Source: Cohnella zeiphila (GTDB lineage: Bacteria > Bacillota > Bacilli > Paenibacillales > Paenibacillaceae). From it: DNA of 64,000 nucleotides. Below the pieces are notes generated by a model. The model was not told the origin of the DNA, did no database searches, and saw nothing but the letters and a program-made list of their open reading frames with translations. Every line of letters begins with the position of its first letter. Positions within the stretch are counted from its first letter, which is position 1. Positions 1-7,329 of the stretch are shown piece after piece. The stretch lies in contig NZ_JACJVO010000002.1 in NCBI RefSeq assembly GCF_014212055.1, positions 229,558-293,557 on the forward strand, written 5' to 3'. A program made the translations under genes and the position numbers.

Positions 1-415
1 CGTCTCCCATTCGGGTCAAACTAACTTGTTCGCTTTGACGCTCCAAGCGCCGGATTTAGTCTGTTATCAAACGAACTCGTTATCTTTGACGCTCCGTACG
101 CTGGATTTAGTCTGATATCAAACGAACTTGCTCGCTTTGACGCTCCAAGCGCCGGATTTAGTCTGTTATCAAACGAACTCGTTATCTTTGACGCTCCGTA
201 CGCTGGATTTAGTCTGATATCAAACGAACTTGTCCACTTCAAAGCTCCGTGCACCGGTTTTAGTCTGTTATCAAACTAACTTGTTCGCTTTGACGCTCCG
301 TACGCTGGATTTAGTCTGATATCAAACGGACTCGTCCGCTTCAACGCGTCGTACTCTGGTTTTAGTCTGATATCCAAGTATCTCGTTCGCTTCGTCACGG
401 CGCGAGCCGGTCTCT
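1..415. repeat. 51-bp tandem repeat array, about 8 copies
   Basis: Seven 51-bp units start at 17, 68, 119, 170, 221, 272 and 323, and a degenerate eighth starts at 374. Most units begin CAAACGAACT and end TTTAGTCTGATAT or TTTAGTCTGTTAT. Two unit variants alternate (positions 68 and 170 versus 17 and 119), which suggests duplication of a 102-bp dimer. Because 51 is a multiple of three, the minus strand reads through as a 17-residue peptide repeat, but there is no ribosome site and I do not call it a gene. The array lies just downstream of the deoC-fusion stop. It may continue beyond the left edge of the window. Confidence 0.9.
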
Positions 416-461
416 ACCGGATTTCCTTTGCTCTCGGATCAGCCTTTTTGCTCGCAGCCGC

Positions 462-1607
462 TCAGTAGGAGCCCGATCCGGCCGCGCCCCCGCCGACGAT
501 GGCGATGCCCGAGCTCGTGCCGATGCGGCTGGCGCCGGCCAGCAGCATTTTCGCCGCCGTCTCCGTGCTGCGAATGCCGCCGGAGGCTTTCACGCCGATG
601 CGCCGCGATACGCTCTCGCGCATGAGCCGAACGTCGGCTTCCGTCGCGCCTCCCGGACCGAAGCCCGTCGACGTCTTGACGTAATCCGCCCCGGCCGCTT
701 CGGCCAGCCGGCATGCTTCCTGGATCAGGTCCGGTCGAAGCGCGCCCGTCTCCAGAATGACTTTGACTAGCGCTCCGCCCTGAACGGCCTGTACGACGGC
801 CTGAATGTCCCGTTCGACCGCCGCATAATCTTCGTCAAGCAGCTTGCCGACGGACAGCACCATATCGATCTCGGCGGCGCCGTCCTCGACGGCCGCGGCC
901 GCCTCGAACGCTTTGGCCCGCGTCGCGCCCGCGCCCAGCGGAAATCCGACGACCGCGCACACCTTGACGCTCGTTCCGCTGAGCTGCTCGCGGCATTGCC
1001 GCACCCATCTTCCGTTCACGCAGACGCTGTAGAACCGGTGCTCCAGCGCTTCCTCGCACAGCTTCGCGAAATCCGCGGAGCGAGCATCCGCCTTGAGCAG
1101 CGTATGATCGATGAACGGAGCCATCGGCTGACCCGGCTGCCAAAGCGAGAACCGATAGTCCGCCGCCCCGGCGTCCGCAACGCCCGGATCGGCTCCGAGC
1201 CGGCGCAGCGCTTGCCGCAGCACCTCGTCGTTCGTGTCGTAGCCTTCGACGAGCTGCAGCTGCCAGCTCCGCTCGGGCGAATACCAGTCGACGCCGGCGA
1301 TCTCTTCCATCTGCGCCTGCAGCGCGCCGGAACCGGCCTCCACCAGGAAGTAATGAACCTCCTTTTCCACGGTCGCCTGCTCCGCCGATTCGTAAGAATA
1401 GCGAATGACCGACAGCGGAGCGACGATCGCGCCGCGGATTCCCGTCTCCTCGGCGATCTCCCGCAGCGCCGTCTCCCCGATCGTCTCGCCGGGCTCCTGC
1501 TTGCCTTTGGCAAGCGCTATTTTGCCGAATCGGTCCCGGATCAGCTGCACTTCGAGGCCGCCGTCCCGCCTCCGGTAAACGACGCCTCCGGCCGATATTT
1601 CCTTCAT
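462..1607 (-). CDS. deoC: Nudix hydrolase - deoxyribose-phosphate aldolase (DeoC) fusion
   Basis: This 381-residue protein has two enzyme domains in one frame. Residues 1-150 form a Nudix fold with a full Nudix box (G-x5-E-x7-RE-x2-EE-x-G) around residues 35-57. Residues 165-381 form a class I deoxyribose-phosphate aldolase: DHTLLK, the EIDMV aspartate, the Schiff-base lysine in VKTSTG and the second lysine in KASGG are all present. DeoC cleaves 2-deoxyribose-5-phosphate to acetaldehyde and glyceraldehyde-3-phosphate. The ATG at 1607 is chosen because GAGGGGG lies 8-9 bases upstream; the frame stays open to 1688 without a better site. A methionine at the domain junction (GQPMAPFID) hints that two formerly separate genes were joined. 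The substrate of the Nudix half is unknown. The gene is downstream of mtaB on the same strand. Confidence 0.85.
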   Translation of the reverse strand: MKEISAGGVVYRRRDGGLEVQLIRDRFGKIALAKGKQEPGETIGETALREIAEETGIRGAIVAPLSVIRYSYESAEQATVEKEVHYFLVEAGSGALQAQMEEIAGVDWYSPERSWQLQLVEGYDTNDEVLRQALRRLGADPGVADAGAADYRFSLWQPGQPMAPFIDHTLLKADARSADFAKLCEEALEHRFYSVCVNGRWVRQCREQLSGTSVKVCAVVGFPLGAGATRAKAFEAAAAVEDGAAEIDMVLSVGKLLDEDYAAVERDIQAVVQAVQGGALVKVILETGALRPDLIQEACRLAEAAGADYVKTSTGFGPGGATEADVRLMRESVSRRIGVKASGGIRSTETAAKMLLAGASRIGTSSGIAIVGGGAAGSGSY

Positions 1608-1734
1608 CCCCGACTTCCCCCTCGCGCCCTCGCTTATGTAAGGCGGATAAATCCGCGCCCGATCTGCCCGCTCGAAATAGCAAGGCATGCTATGAAAATG
1701 CCAACTATACGTTCAAGAGCCCGTTTCCGTGAAA

Positions 1735-1909
1735 GGGAAAACCTCCCTTCACTTTGCTCCTTCATGCCCGTTGTTACCGTTAAACGGGAAAATCTCCTTT
1801 TAAGCGCGGGCTTCCCGCCGAAAAAGCCGGTCCGAACCCAAATACAAGGAGATTTTCCGTTTCATACGCCTCAAATAGCAAAGAATTCGCCGATAAAAGG
1901 AGATTTTCC
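1735..1909. repeat. Four GGAGRTTTTCC boxes with 51-bp spacing
   Basis: The 415-base gap between mtaB and the deoC fusion (1608-2022) holds no convincing gene. It carries GGGAAAACCTCC at 1735-1746 and GGGAAAATCTCC at 1786-1797 (51 bp apart), then the same box inverted as GGAGATTTTCC at 1848-1858 and 1899-1909 (again 51 bp apart). The two pairs face each other. The spacing equals the period of the tandem array on the other side of deoC. Function is unknown. Confidence 0.7.
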
Positions 1910-2022
1910 GGTCCAAAGCCCCCTCGGTCTCACAAATTCGGAAGGCATTCCGCGCCGCGGCAAATCTTCGAAGCCGGAAAGCAACCTTCCTTCCGGCCCG
2001 GATATGCCCGTCACGCCGCCTT

Positions 2023-3372
2023 CTAAGCCCGAAGCGCCTCGGGCCGGGCTCCTTCCAGCATCTCCACCAGCTCGCCGCGGCTCTCGTTGATCCCGCTCTC
2101 GGTCATGCGGACGCGGCAGTGCTTGCGGTACATCCATTCCTCGCCCTCGAATTCGATCAGCAGGTAGTTGTCGGAATAGCCCGCCAGCCGGACGATGCCG
2201 TCGTCGCCTTTGACCGCGCGCTCGGGAATGACGTCCAGCTCCTGGCCGACCCACTGGCGGCTGTAAGCTCCCTGCATCCGCTCCGACAGGTCGATCAGCT
2301 TATGGACGCGCTCGTGCTTGACCGTCTCGTCGACCTGTTCGTCCATCCGCGAGGCGGGCGTGCCCGTCCGCTTGGAGTAAGGGAAAACGTGCATCTCCGC
2401 GAACCCGATCCGCTCCATGAACCGGTAGCCGTTCTCGAATTGCTCCTCCGTCTCCCCGGGGAAACCGACGATGACGTCGGTCGTAATCGCCACGCCCGGC
2501 ATCGCTTCCTTGATCCGCGCGATCTTCTCCGCGAATTCGGCGGTCGTATACTTGCGGCGCATCCGCTTCAGAATCGCATCGTCTCCCGCTTGCAGCGGAA
2601 TGTGGAGATGACGGCACATTTTGCCGGAGCTGTTGAGCACCGCGATCATCTCGTCGTCGATCTGGCTCGCCTCGATCGAGCTGATGCGGATCCGCTCGAG
2701 CCCGTCGATTTTGTCGAGATCGGCGAGCAAATTCGACAGCTTGTACCCTTCCAGGTCGTCGCCGTAACCGCCCGTATGGATTCCCGTCAGCACGATCTCC
2801 TTGTAGCCGGAAGCGACAAGCTGGCGCGCCTGATTCAGCACGCTCTCCGGCGCCCGGCTGCGCGACAGGCCGCGCGACCACGGAATGATGCAGAACGTGC
2901 AAAAGTTGTTGCAGCCCTCCTGAATTTTCAGGAACGCGCGCGTCCGGTCGGCGAAGGCCGGCACGTCCAGCTCTTCGAACTCGCGGGTTTTCATAATGTT
3001 GCGGACGGCGTTGACCGGCTTGCGCGTCGTCTGCACGTCCGAGATGAACGACATCAGCTTGTCGCGGTCCTGCGTGCCGACGACGAGATCGACGCCCGGA
3101 ATGGCCATGATCTCGGCGGGCGACGTCTGCGCGTAGCAGCCCGTCACCGCGATGACCGCGTCGGGATTGCGGCGCACGGCCCGGCGGATGATCTGGCGGC
3201 TCTTCTTGTCCCCCGTGTTCGTGACGGTGCACGTGTTGATCACATAGACGTCCGCCGTCGTCGTCTCGAAGTCGACCTGCTCGTAGCCTTCTTTTTGGAA
3301 CAGCTGCCACATTGCTTCGGTATCGTAGAAATTGACTTTGCAGCCCAGCGTGTAAAATGCCACGGACGGCAT
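2023..3372 (-). CDS. mtaB: tRNA (N6-threonylcarbamoyladenosine(37)-C2)-methylthiotransferase MtaB
   Basis: This 449-residue radical SAM methylthiotransferase converts t6A37 to ms2t6A37 in ANN-decoding tRNAs. The N-terminal UPF0004 domain supplies three cluster cysteines (LGCKVN near residue 10, INTCTV near 47, VTGCYA near 80). The radical SAM motif is CNNFCTFC near residues 155-162, and a TRAM-like segment ends the protein. It begins with MPSVAFYTLGCKVNFYDTEA, as expected for the YqeV/MtaB branch rather than MiaB. It starts 6 bp after the rsmE stop and is the last gene of the prmA-rsmE-mtaB run, the same order as yqeT-yqeU-yqeV in B. subtilis. Confidence 0.95.
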   Translation of the reverse strand: MPSVAFYTLGCKVNFYDTEAMWQLFQKEGYEQVDFETTTADVYVINTCTVTNTGDKKSRQIIRRAVRRNPDAVIAVTGCYAQTSPAEIMAIPGVDLVVGTQDRDKLMSFISDVQTTRKPVNAVRNIMKTREFEELDVPAFADRTRAFLKIQEGCNNFCTFCIIPWSRGLSRSRAPESVLNQARQLVASGYKEIVLTGIHTGGYGDDLEGYKLSNLLADLDKIDGLERIRISSIEASQIDDEMIAVLNSSGKMCRHLHIPLQAGDDAILKRMRRKYTTAEFAEKIARIKEAMPGVAITTDVIVGFPGETEEQFENGYRFMERIGFAEMHVFPYSKRTGTPASRMDEQVDETVKHERVHKLIDLSERMQGAYSRQWVGQELDVIPERAVKGDDGIVRLAGYSDNYLLIEFEGEEWMYRKHCRVRMTESGINESRGELVEMLEGARPEALRA

Positions 3373-3378
3373 TCCCGT

Positions 3379-4143
3379 TCAACCTCCCAGCTCTCCGGAT
3401 TCGTAGGCGAGACAGGCGAGCGCCACCAGCGCCGCCGTCTCCGTGCGAAGAATGCGGCGGCCCAGACCGGCCGCAGCCGCTCCGGCCGCGACGGCTTGCT
3501 CCGCCTCCTCGGGAGCGAAGCCGCCTTCCGGGCCAACAAGCAGCAGCGCCCGGGGCGCCGCCCCCAGCTCGTTCTTCTTCGCCGCGTTCAGCACGGTGCG
3601 GAGACCTTCCCCGCTCCTGCCCTCTTCCTCATAGCATAACAAAACCAAATCGTAATCCCCGAACGAGCCGAGGAGTTCCTTCCACGAACAAACCGGCCGG
3701 ACGTCCGGCACGACGCCGCGATGCGCCTGCTCGGCCGCTTCCTTGGCGATCTTGCGCCAGCGTTCCAGCCGCTTGGCTTCCTTGCGCTCGTCGTATTGGA
3801 CGACGGTGCGCTTCGAGAGGAACGGCCGGAAGGCGAACGCTCCCGCTTCCGTCCCTTTCTGAACGACCGTCTCCAGCTTGTCTCCCTTGGGCAAGCTCTG
3901 CGCGACCGTGATCCTCCACGCCATCTCGGCCGGAGACTGCCGCTTCGCTCCGAGCTCCGCTTCGACCAGGCCGGGCGACACCATCGCCGCCTTGGCCGGC
4001 CATTCGGCCCCGCTCCCGTCGCAGACGACGAACTCGTCGCCGGGCCGGGCGCGCATCACCGTCGCCAGATGGCGCGCGTCGTCGCCCGTCAGCCGGGCGC
4101 GGTCGCCGTCGATCTGCTCGGGAGCTACGAAATAACGCTGCAT
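3379..4143 (-). CDS. rsmE: 16S rRNA (uracil(1498)-N3)-methyltransferase RsmE
   Basis: This 254-residue SPOUT methyltransferase should methylate U1498 of 16S rRNA in the assembled 30S subunit. It starts MQRYFV with an N-terminal PUA-like domain (residues 1-70). It carries the SPOUT knot signature LLVGPEGGFAPEEAE around residues 200-215 and the LGRRILRTETA segment after it. The length matches the family. It sits between the M50 peptidase and mtaB on one strand (68 bp and 6 bp gaps), so it is probably cotranscribed with prmA. Confidence 0.95.
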   Translation of the reverse strand: MQRYFVAPEQIDGDRARLTGDDARHLATVMRARPGDEFVVCDGSGAEWPAKAAMVSPGLVEAELGAKRQSPAEMAWRITVAQSLPKGDKLETVVQKGTEAGAFAFRPFLSKRTVVQYDERKEAKRLERWRKIAKEAAEQAHRGVVPDVRPVCSWKELLGSFGDYDLVLLCYEEEGRSGEGLRTVLNAAKKNELGAAPRALLLVGPEGGFAPEEAEQAVAAGAAAAGLGRRILRTETAALVALACLAYESGELGG

Positions 4144-4211
4144 ATGGATCCTCCCGTTTCAATGCCCGTCCCTCATCATACCTCGTTTTGCCTCTTCCGG
4201 CTAGCCGATGG

Positions 4212-4925
4212 TCACACTTGCCAGCCGATTAGGCTCGGGATGATCGGCGAGTCCGAATGGCGGCCGAACAAAAAGCCCATCAGCTCGTGCATGCCGTGCA
4301 GAATCGGCAGGCCGAGCGAGAAGAGCGGGTCGATCGTCGCGGCGCTGAGCGGCGGGATGAACACCAGCAGCAGGAACACGAAGACGCCCCACTGCTCGTT
4401 CTGGGCCATCTTGACGCGCAGCCGCAGCGGCGCGAACTCTTCCACGATGCGATAGCCGTCCAGCGGAGGCAGCGGGATGAGGTTAAACAGAAACAGGACG
4501 ACGTTGATATGAAGCCAGTAGGCCATAAAAGTAGCCAGCGTCTCGAGCAACGCTTCGGACGGATGGGCGAGCAGGCCGACGGAGACGAGCACGTACATGA
4601 CGAGCAGGCCGAGCAGAGCGAGCAGCAAGTTGCTGACCGGGCCGGCCGCCGTCACGAGAATGTTCATCAGCCGCGGGCGCTTGAAGCGGCTGCGGCGCAC
4701 CGGAACCGGCTTCGCCCAGCCGAAGCCGGCCACGAGCAGGAACAGCATGCCGATCAGATTGAGATGCGCCATCGGGTTCAGCGTGACGCGCCCCTGCTCG
4801 TAGGCGGTAGAATCTCCGAACTTCCAGGCTGTCCAGGCATGGGCGAATTCGTGCACCGTGAACGCGACCAGCATCGTCAGGACGACGAACGGCAGATGCT
4901 CGAGGGGAAACGCGAGAAAATTCAT
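4212..4925 (-). CDS. Site-2 protease (M50) family membrane metallopeptidase, YwhC-like
   Basis: This 237-residue polytopic membrane protein has the zinc motif HEFAH near residue 25 inside the first hydrophobic segment and the second-ligand motif LPPLDGYR near residue 152. Both are diagnostic of M50 intramembrane peptidases. Several further hydrophobic segments are visible (residues 58-68, 95-118, 130-150 and 175-190). There is no PDZ domain, so it belongs with the short YwhC/Rip-like proteins of Firmicutes rather than RseP. Its start overlaps the prmA stop by four bases (ATGA), so translation is likely coupled. The substrate is unknown. Confidence 0.85.
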   Translation of the reverse strand: MNFLAFPLEHLPFVVLTMLVAFTVHEFAHAWTAWKFGDSTAYEQGRVTLNPMAHLNLIGMLFLLVAGFGWAKPVPVRRSRFKRPRLMNILVTAAGPVSNLLLALLGLLVMYVLVSVGLLAHPSEALLETLATFMAYWLHINVVLFLFNLIPLPPLDGYRIVEEFAPLRLRVKMAQNEQWGVFVFLLLVFIPPLSAATIDPLFSLGLPILHGMHELMGFLFGRHSDSPIIPSLIGWQV

Positions 4926-5902
4926 TCTCCGTCTCCCTTCGGCTTGCCGGCCACGAAGGCGACCCAGTCGTCCTGGCGAACGCGGTCGACAATCTCGAAT
5001 CCGGCCGCCAGCAAGCCCGCCTCCACATCGTCTTCCTTGTTCTTGTAGATGCCGCTCGCGATATAAATGCCGCCCGGCTTCAGCACGTCCATGACGTCGG
5101 CGATGAACAGCAGGATAATCTCCGCGAGAATGTTGGCCACGACCAGGTCGACCGGCGGCTTCACGCTCCGCTGCCCGGCGCCGTCTTCCTGCAGCACGCC
5201 GAGGAGGTCGCTGAGCCGGACTTCCACGTCGTCCTGCAAGCCGTTCAGCTTAATGTTCTCGGAGGCGCTGGAGATGGCGACCGGGTCCAGATCGAGCGCG
5301 AGCACCCGCTTCGCCCCCAGCTTCATCGCGCCGATCGCCAGAATGCCGGAGCCGGTGCCGACGTCAATGACCGTCTCTCCTCCGGCGATCGCGCCTTCCA
5401 GCGTGCGAAGGCAGAGCGCCGTCGTCGGATGCGTGCCGGTGCCGAACGCCATTCCCGGATCGAGCTCGATGATGAGCTCGTCTTCTCTCGGCTCGTACGG
5501 TTCCCACGTCGGCTTGATCGTCAACCGCTCCGATACCGCGATCGGCTTGAAATACTTTTTCCAGGCGTCCGCCCAATCTTCTTCCCGCACTTCCGCGACC
5601 GAGATCGTGAAATCTCCGGCGTCGTAGCCGAATTCCGGCAGCCCGCGAAGCAGCCCCGCCAGCTCCTCCGATGCCGCCTCCGCGTCCACGTCTTCGCTGA
5701 AGTAGCCCTTGATATGCGCAAGCCCTGCCGGTATGTCGTTGAGCGGCTTGTCGTACCATTGCCCGAGCGAAGTGTCCCTCGGCTTGTCAGGCGACCAAGA
5801 CTCTTCGATCGAGACGCCGCCCGCCCCCAACTCGTGCATGTAGTGGGCTACCATCTCCTGCGATTGCTCCGCCGCTACGACGGTCAACTCGAACCAACGC
5901 AA
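4922..5902 (-). CDS. prmA: Ribosomal protein L11 methyltransferase PrmA
   Basis: The 326-residue product trimethylates ribosomal protein L11. The N-terminal substrate-recognition domain begins LRWFELTV. The Rossmann domain shows motif I VIDVGTGSGILAIG and the catalytic-loop motif VANILAEII. I place the start at the TTG at 5902, preceded by GGGGAGG at 8-base spacing. An upstream in-frame ATG at 5968 lies inside the probable -10 box (TATAAT, 5967-5972) and so should not be translated. The gene follows dnaJ in the heat-shock cluster, but a terminator after dnaJ and this promoter give it separate transcription. Confidence 0.92.
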   Translation of the reverse strand: MRWFELTVVAAEQSQEMVAHYMHELGAGGVSIEESWSPDKPRDTSLGQWYDKPLNDIPAGLAHIKGYFSEDVDAEAASEELAGLLRGLPEFGYDAGDFTISVAEVREEDWADAWKKYFKPIAVSERLTIKPTWEPYEPREDELIIELDPGMAFGTGTHPTTALCLRTLEGAIAGGETVIDVGTGSGILAIGAMKLGAKRVLALDLDPVAISSASENIKLNGLQDDVEVRLSDLLGVLQEDGAGQRSVKPPVDLVVANILAEIILLFIADVMDVLKPGGIYIASGIYKNKEDDVEAGLLAAGFEIVDRVRQDDWVAFVAGKPKGDGE

Positions 5903-5966
5903 CTGTTCGTCCTCCCCGACTGTATCCGATCGCGCGCCCCTGCAGCGCTTCGAATTTTTACCCTTC

Positions 5967-5972
5967 ATTATA
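5967..5972 (-). promoter_or_regulatory. -10 box of the prmA promoter
   Basis: A perfect TATAAT reads on the minus strand 65 bases before the prmA TTG start. A weak TTGCGC lies 18 bases upstream as a possible -35. Confidence 0.5.
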
Positions 5973-6113
5973 CACTTTCCGTTTCGATCCGCGCAAAAAA
6001 TTAACGGGCCGCCTGGTTAATGAAATTCGATTTTTACTCAAAAAGGAAAACGCGCCCGGCATCGCGAATTGAACATTAGCCTGAAAATGAATGAATGGAT
6101 GGGGGAGAGGATT

Positions 6114-6599
6114 ATGAAAAGCACCGGAATGATGCGGCAAGTCGACGAGCTTGGACGAATTGTCCTGCCGATTGAATTGAGGCGCGTGTTGGAGGTGGCC
6201 GAGGGCGATTCCATGGAATTTTTCGTCGATCGGGAAGCCAAGCGGCTCATGCTGCGGAAATACCGGTCGCAGGAATGTTTCTTCTGCAAGTCTTTCGACG
6301 AAATTCATTATTATCGGGAAAAATTTATTTGCTCCGCATGTCTTCGGGAGCTGAAATCCGGCGGGTATCCGGACCCGACGGACGAACCGCCGAAGGCGGA
6401 GGCTTCGGATTCGCTTCGGCCGCAGGCGGACAGCGCGCCCAAAGCCGGGCGCGGCGCCGTGAAAAGAAAAGATACCTCGGCGCGTCTGGCCGCGGTCATG
6501 AAAGAAAACCCGGAAGCGACCCAAAGCCAGTGGGCCCGCATGATCGGCGTGTCCGCCAGCCGCGTCAACCAGCTCCTCCGCAGGGGGCTTCCGGAGTAA
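6114..6599 (+). CDS. AbrB/SpoVT-family regulator with two CxxC pairs and C-terminal helix-turn-helix
   Basis: The 161-residue protein begins with a swapped-hairpin AbrB domain (residues 1-50), including the signature RQVDELGRIVLPIELRR. A four-cysteine knuckle follows (CFFC near 54 and CSAC near 76), consistent with zinc binding. Then comes a polar linker rich in Ala, Pro and Lys, and a C-terminal helix-turn-helix-like segment (SQWARMIGVSASRVNQLLRR). Start choice: GGGGGAGAGG directly precedes the ATG at 6114; an ATG further upstream has no ribosome site. Cohort genes of this type in Bacillales often act as transition-state regulators, but the target here is unknown. It is divergent from prmA. 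Confidence 0.8.
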   Translation: MKSTGMMRQVDELGRIVLPIELRRVLEVAEGDSMEFFVDREAKRLMLRKYRSQECFFCKSFDEIHYYREKFICSACLRELKSGGYPDPTDEPPKAEASDSLRPQADSAPKAGRGAVKRKDTSARLAAVMKENPEATQSQWARMIGVSASRVNQLLRRGLPE

Positions 6600-6642
6600 C
6601 GGCGCCGTTGCGGCCATTCGGCGAAGACGGACCCGCCGAACG

Positions 6643-6674
6643 AGAAACCCCGCGACGGCCGTCGCGGGGTTTCT
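6643..6674. terminator. Bidirectional intrinsic terminator
   Basis: A near-perfect 14-bp stem (GAAACCCCGCGACG paired with its complement, 2-base loop) is flanked by A and T runs on both sides. It lies between the converging AbrB-like gene and the 108-residue gene. Confidence 0.85.
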
Positions 6675-7001
6675 TTACGTAACGGTGCCGCCGGACTGGG
6701 CGATCACTCTTCTGGCCTGGTCCATCGCTTCGGGCGGAACGACGGCCGACAAGCGGAACATCGGCTCGTCCCCCCGGGCGCCAAGCTCGTCCGCGGCTTC
6801 GATGCCGGCATCGGCCAGCAGCGACTCCGCAAGCCGGTTCATCGGGACCGCCCCGTCGTAAGCCGTCGACGCCTCCACCGCTCCCCGGACGGGTCGTTCC
6901 ATGCGAAACCGGTCCGCCCTCAAGGAAGCGAGCTTGCGGATCGCTTCCTCGGCCTGCTCCTGCGAGGAGAAGACAGCCTCGAGCGGCTGCAGCTCCGTCA
7001 T
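6675..7001 (-). CDS. Hypothetical 108-residue protein
   Basis: I do not recognise this family with certainty. The protein is soluble and begins MTELQPLEAVFSSQEQAEEA. A pattern of a beta strand followed by a helix (VFSSQEQAEEAIRKL), repeated near the C-terminus (RLSAVVPPEAMDQARRVI), suggests a small ferredoxin-like alpha/beta fold, as in some Bacillus general-stress proteins (YflT-type). That is inference only. Its ATG overlaps the stop of the YfhD-like gene by four bases, so the two are probably cotranslated. The terminator at 6643-6674 follows directly. Confidence 0.6.
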   Translation of the reverse strand: MTELQPLEAVFSSQEQAEEAIRKLASLRADRFRMERPVRGAVEASTAYDGAVPMNRLAESLLADAGIEAADELGARGDEPMFRLSAVVPPEAMDQARRVIAQSGGTVT

Positions 7002-7168
7002 GGCCGATCCCCCTCATACGCCTGAGCCCGCGCGTCCGCTTCGGCGGCCCGTTGCCGGGCCTCGCGGTCCTCTTCGTCCGCCAGCGCCTCCGAAAATTCC
7101 ACGTCTTCCGCCCGCGCGATCGGTTCGGCGCCGGCGGCCTGATGGCGTTGATCCTTCGACGTTGTCAT
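6998..7168 (-). CDS. YfhD-like small acidic protein
   Basis: A 56-residue open frame contains DVEFSEALADEEDREARQRA followed by more Ala/Arg/Glu residues. This matches the core of the small YfhD family of Bacillales (DVEFSxELAD, then a charged Ala-rich helix). It has no cysteine or membrane segment. GGGAGG precedes the ATG, with 13-base spacing. The stop overlaps the next gene's start by four bases. Function is unknown; related genes are found in spore formers. Confidence 0.6.
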   Translation of the reverse strand: MTTSKDQRHQAAGAEPIARAEDVEFSEALADEEDREARQRAAEADARAQAYEGDRP

Positions 7169-7284
7169 ATCCGCTACGCTTCCTCCCTTGTCAGCCTTGT
7201 AATCGGCTTGCCGTTGATTGGCGTAGTGTGTCTCGGAACTCTCCGGTCTATGCGCTTCAAGCCGCCGGCGCCGGCGCGCAAACG

Positions 7285-7323
7285 AAAAAGCGCGCCCGCC
7301 GGAGGTCTTCCGGTCGAGCGCGC
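7285..7323 (-). terminator. Intrinsic terminator after dnaJ
   Basis: Read on the minus strand, GCGCGC pairs with GCGCGC through an inner CCGGA/TCCGG stem, followed by TTTTTCGTTT. It lies just after the dnaJ stop and should end the hrcA-grpE-dnaK-dnaJ transcript. Confidence 0.8.
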
Positions 7324-7329
7324 GAACGA

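Noticed and set aside
21..254. Minus-strand frame encoding a 17-residue repeat peptide in the 51-bp array
   Set aside because: No ribosome site, and the frame exists only because 51 is divisible by three; it ends within the array.
1..415. CRISPR array
   Set aside because: Units are contiguous near-identical 51-mers with no unique spacers, and no cas gene is present.
2119..3639. 506-codon plus-strand frame opposite mtaB and rsmE
   Set aside because: Typical long antisense frame caused by high third-position GC; composition (Arg, Ala, Val, Leu, His) is not protein-like, and both genes below it are well supported.
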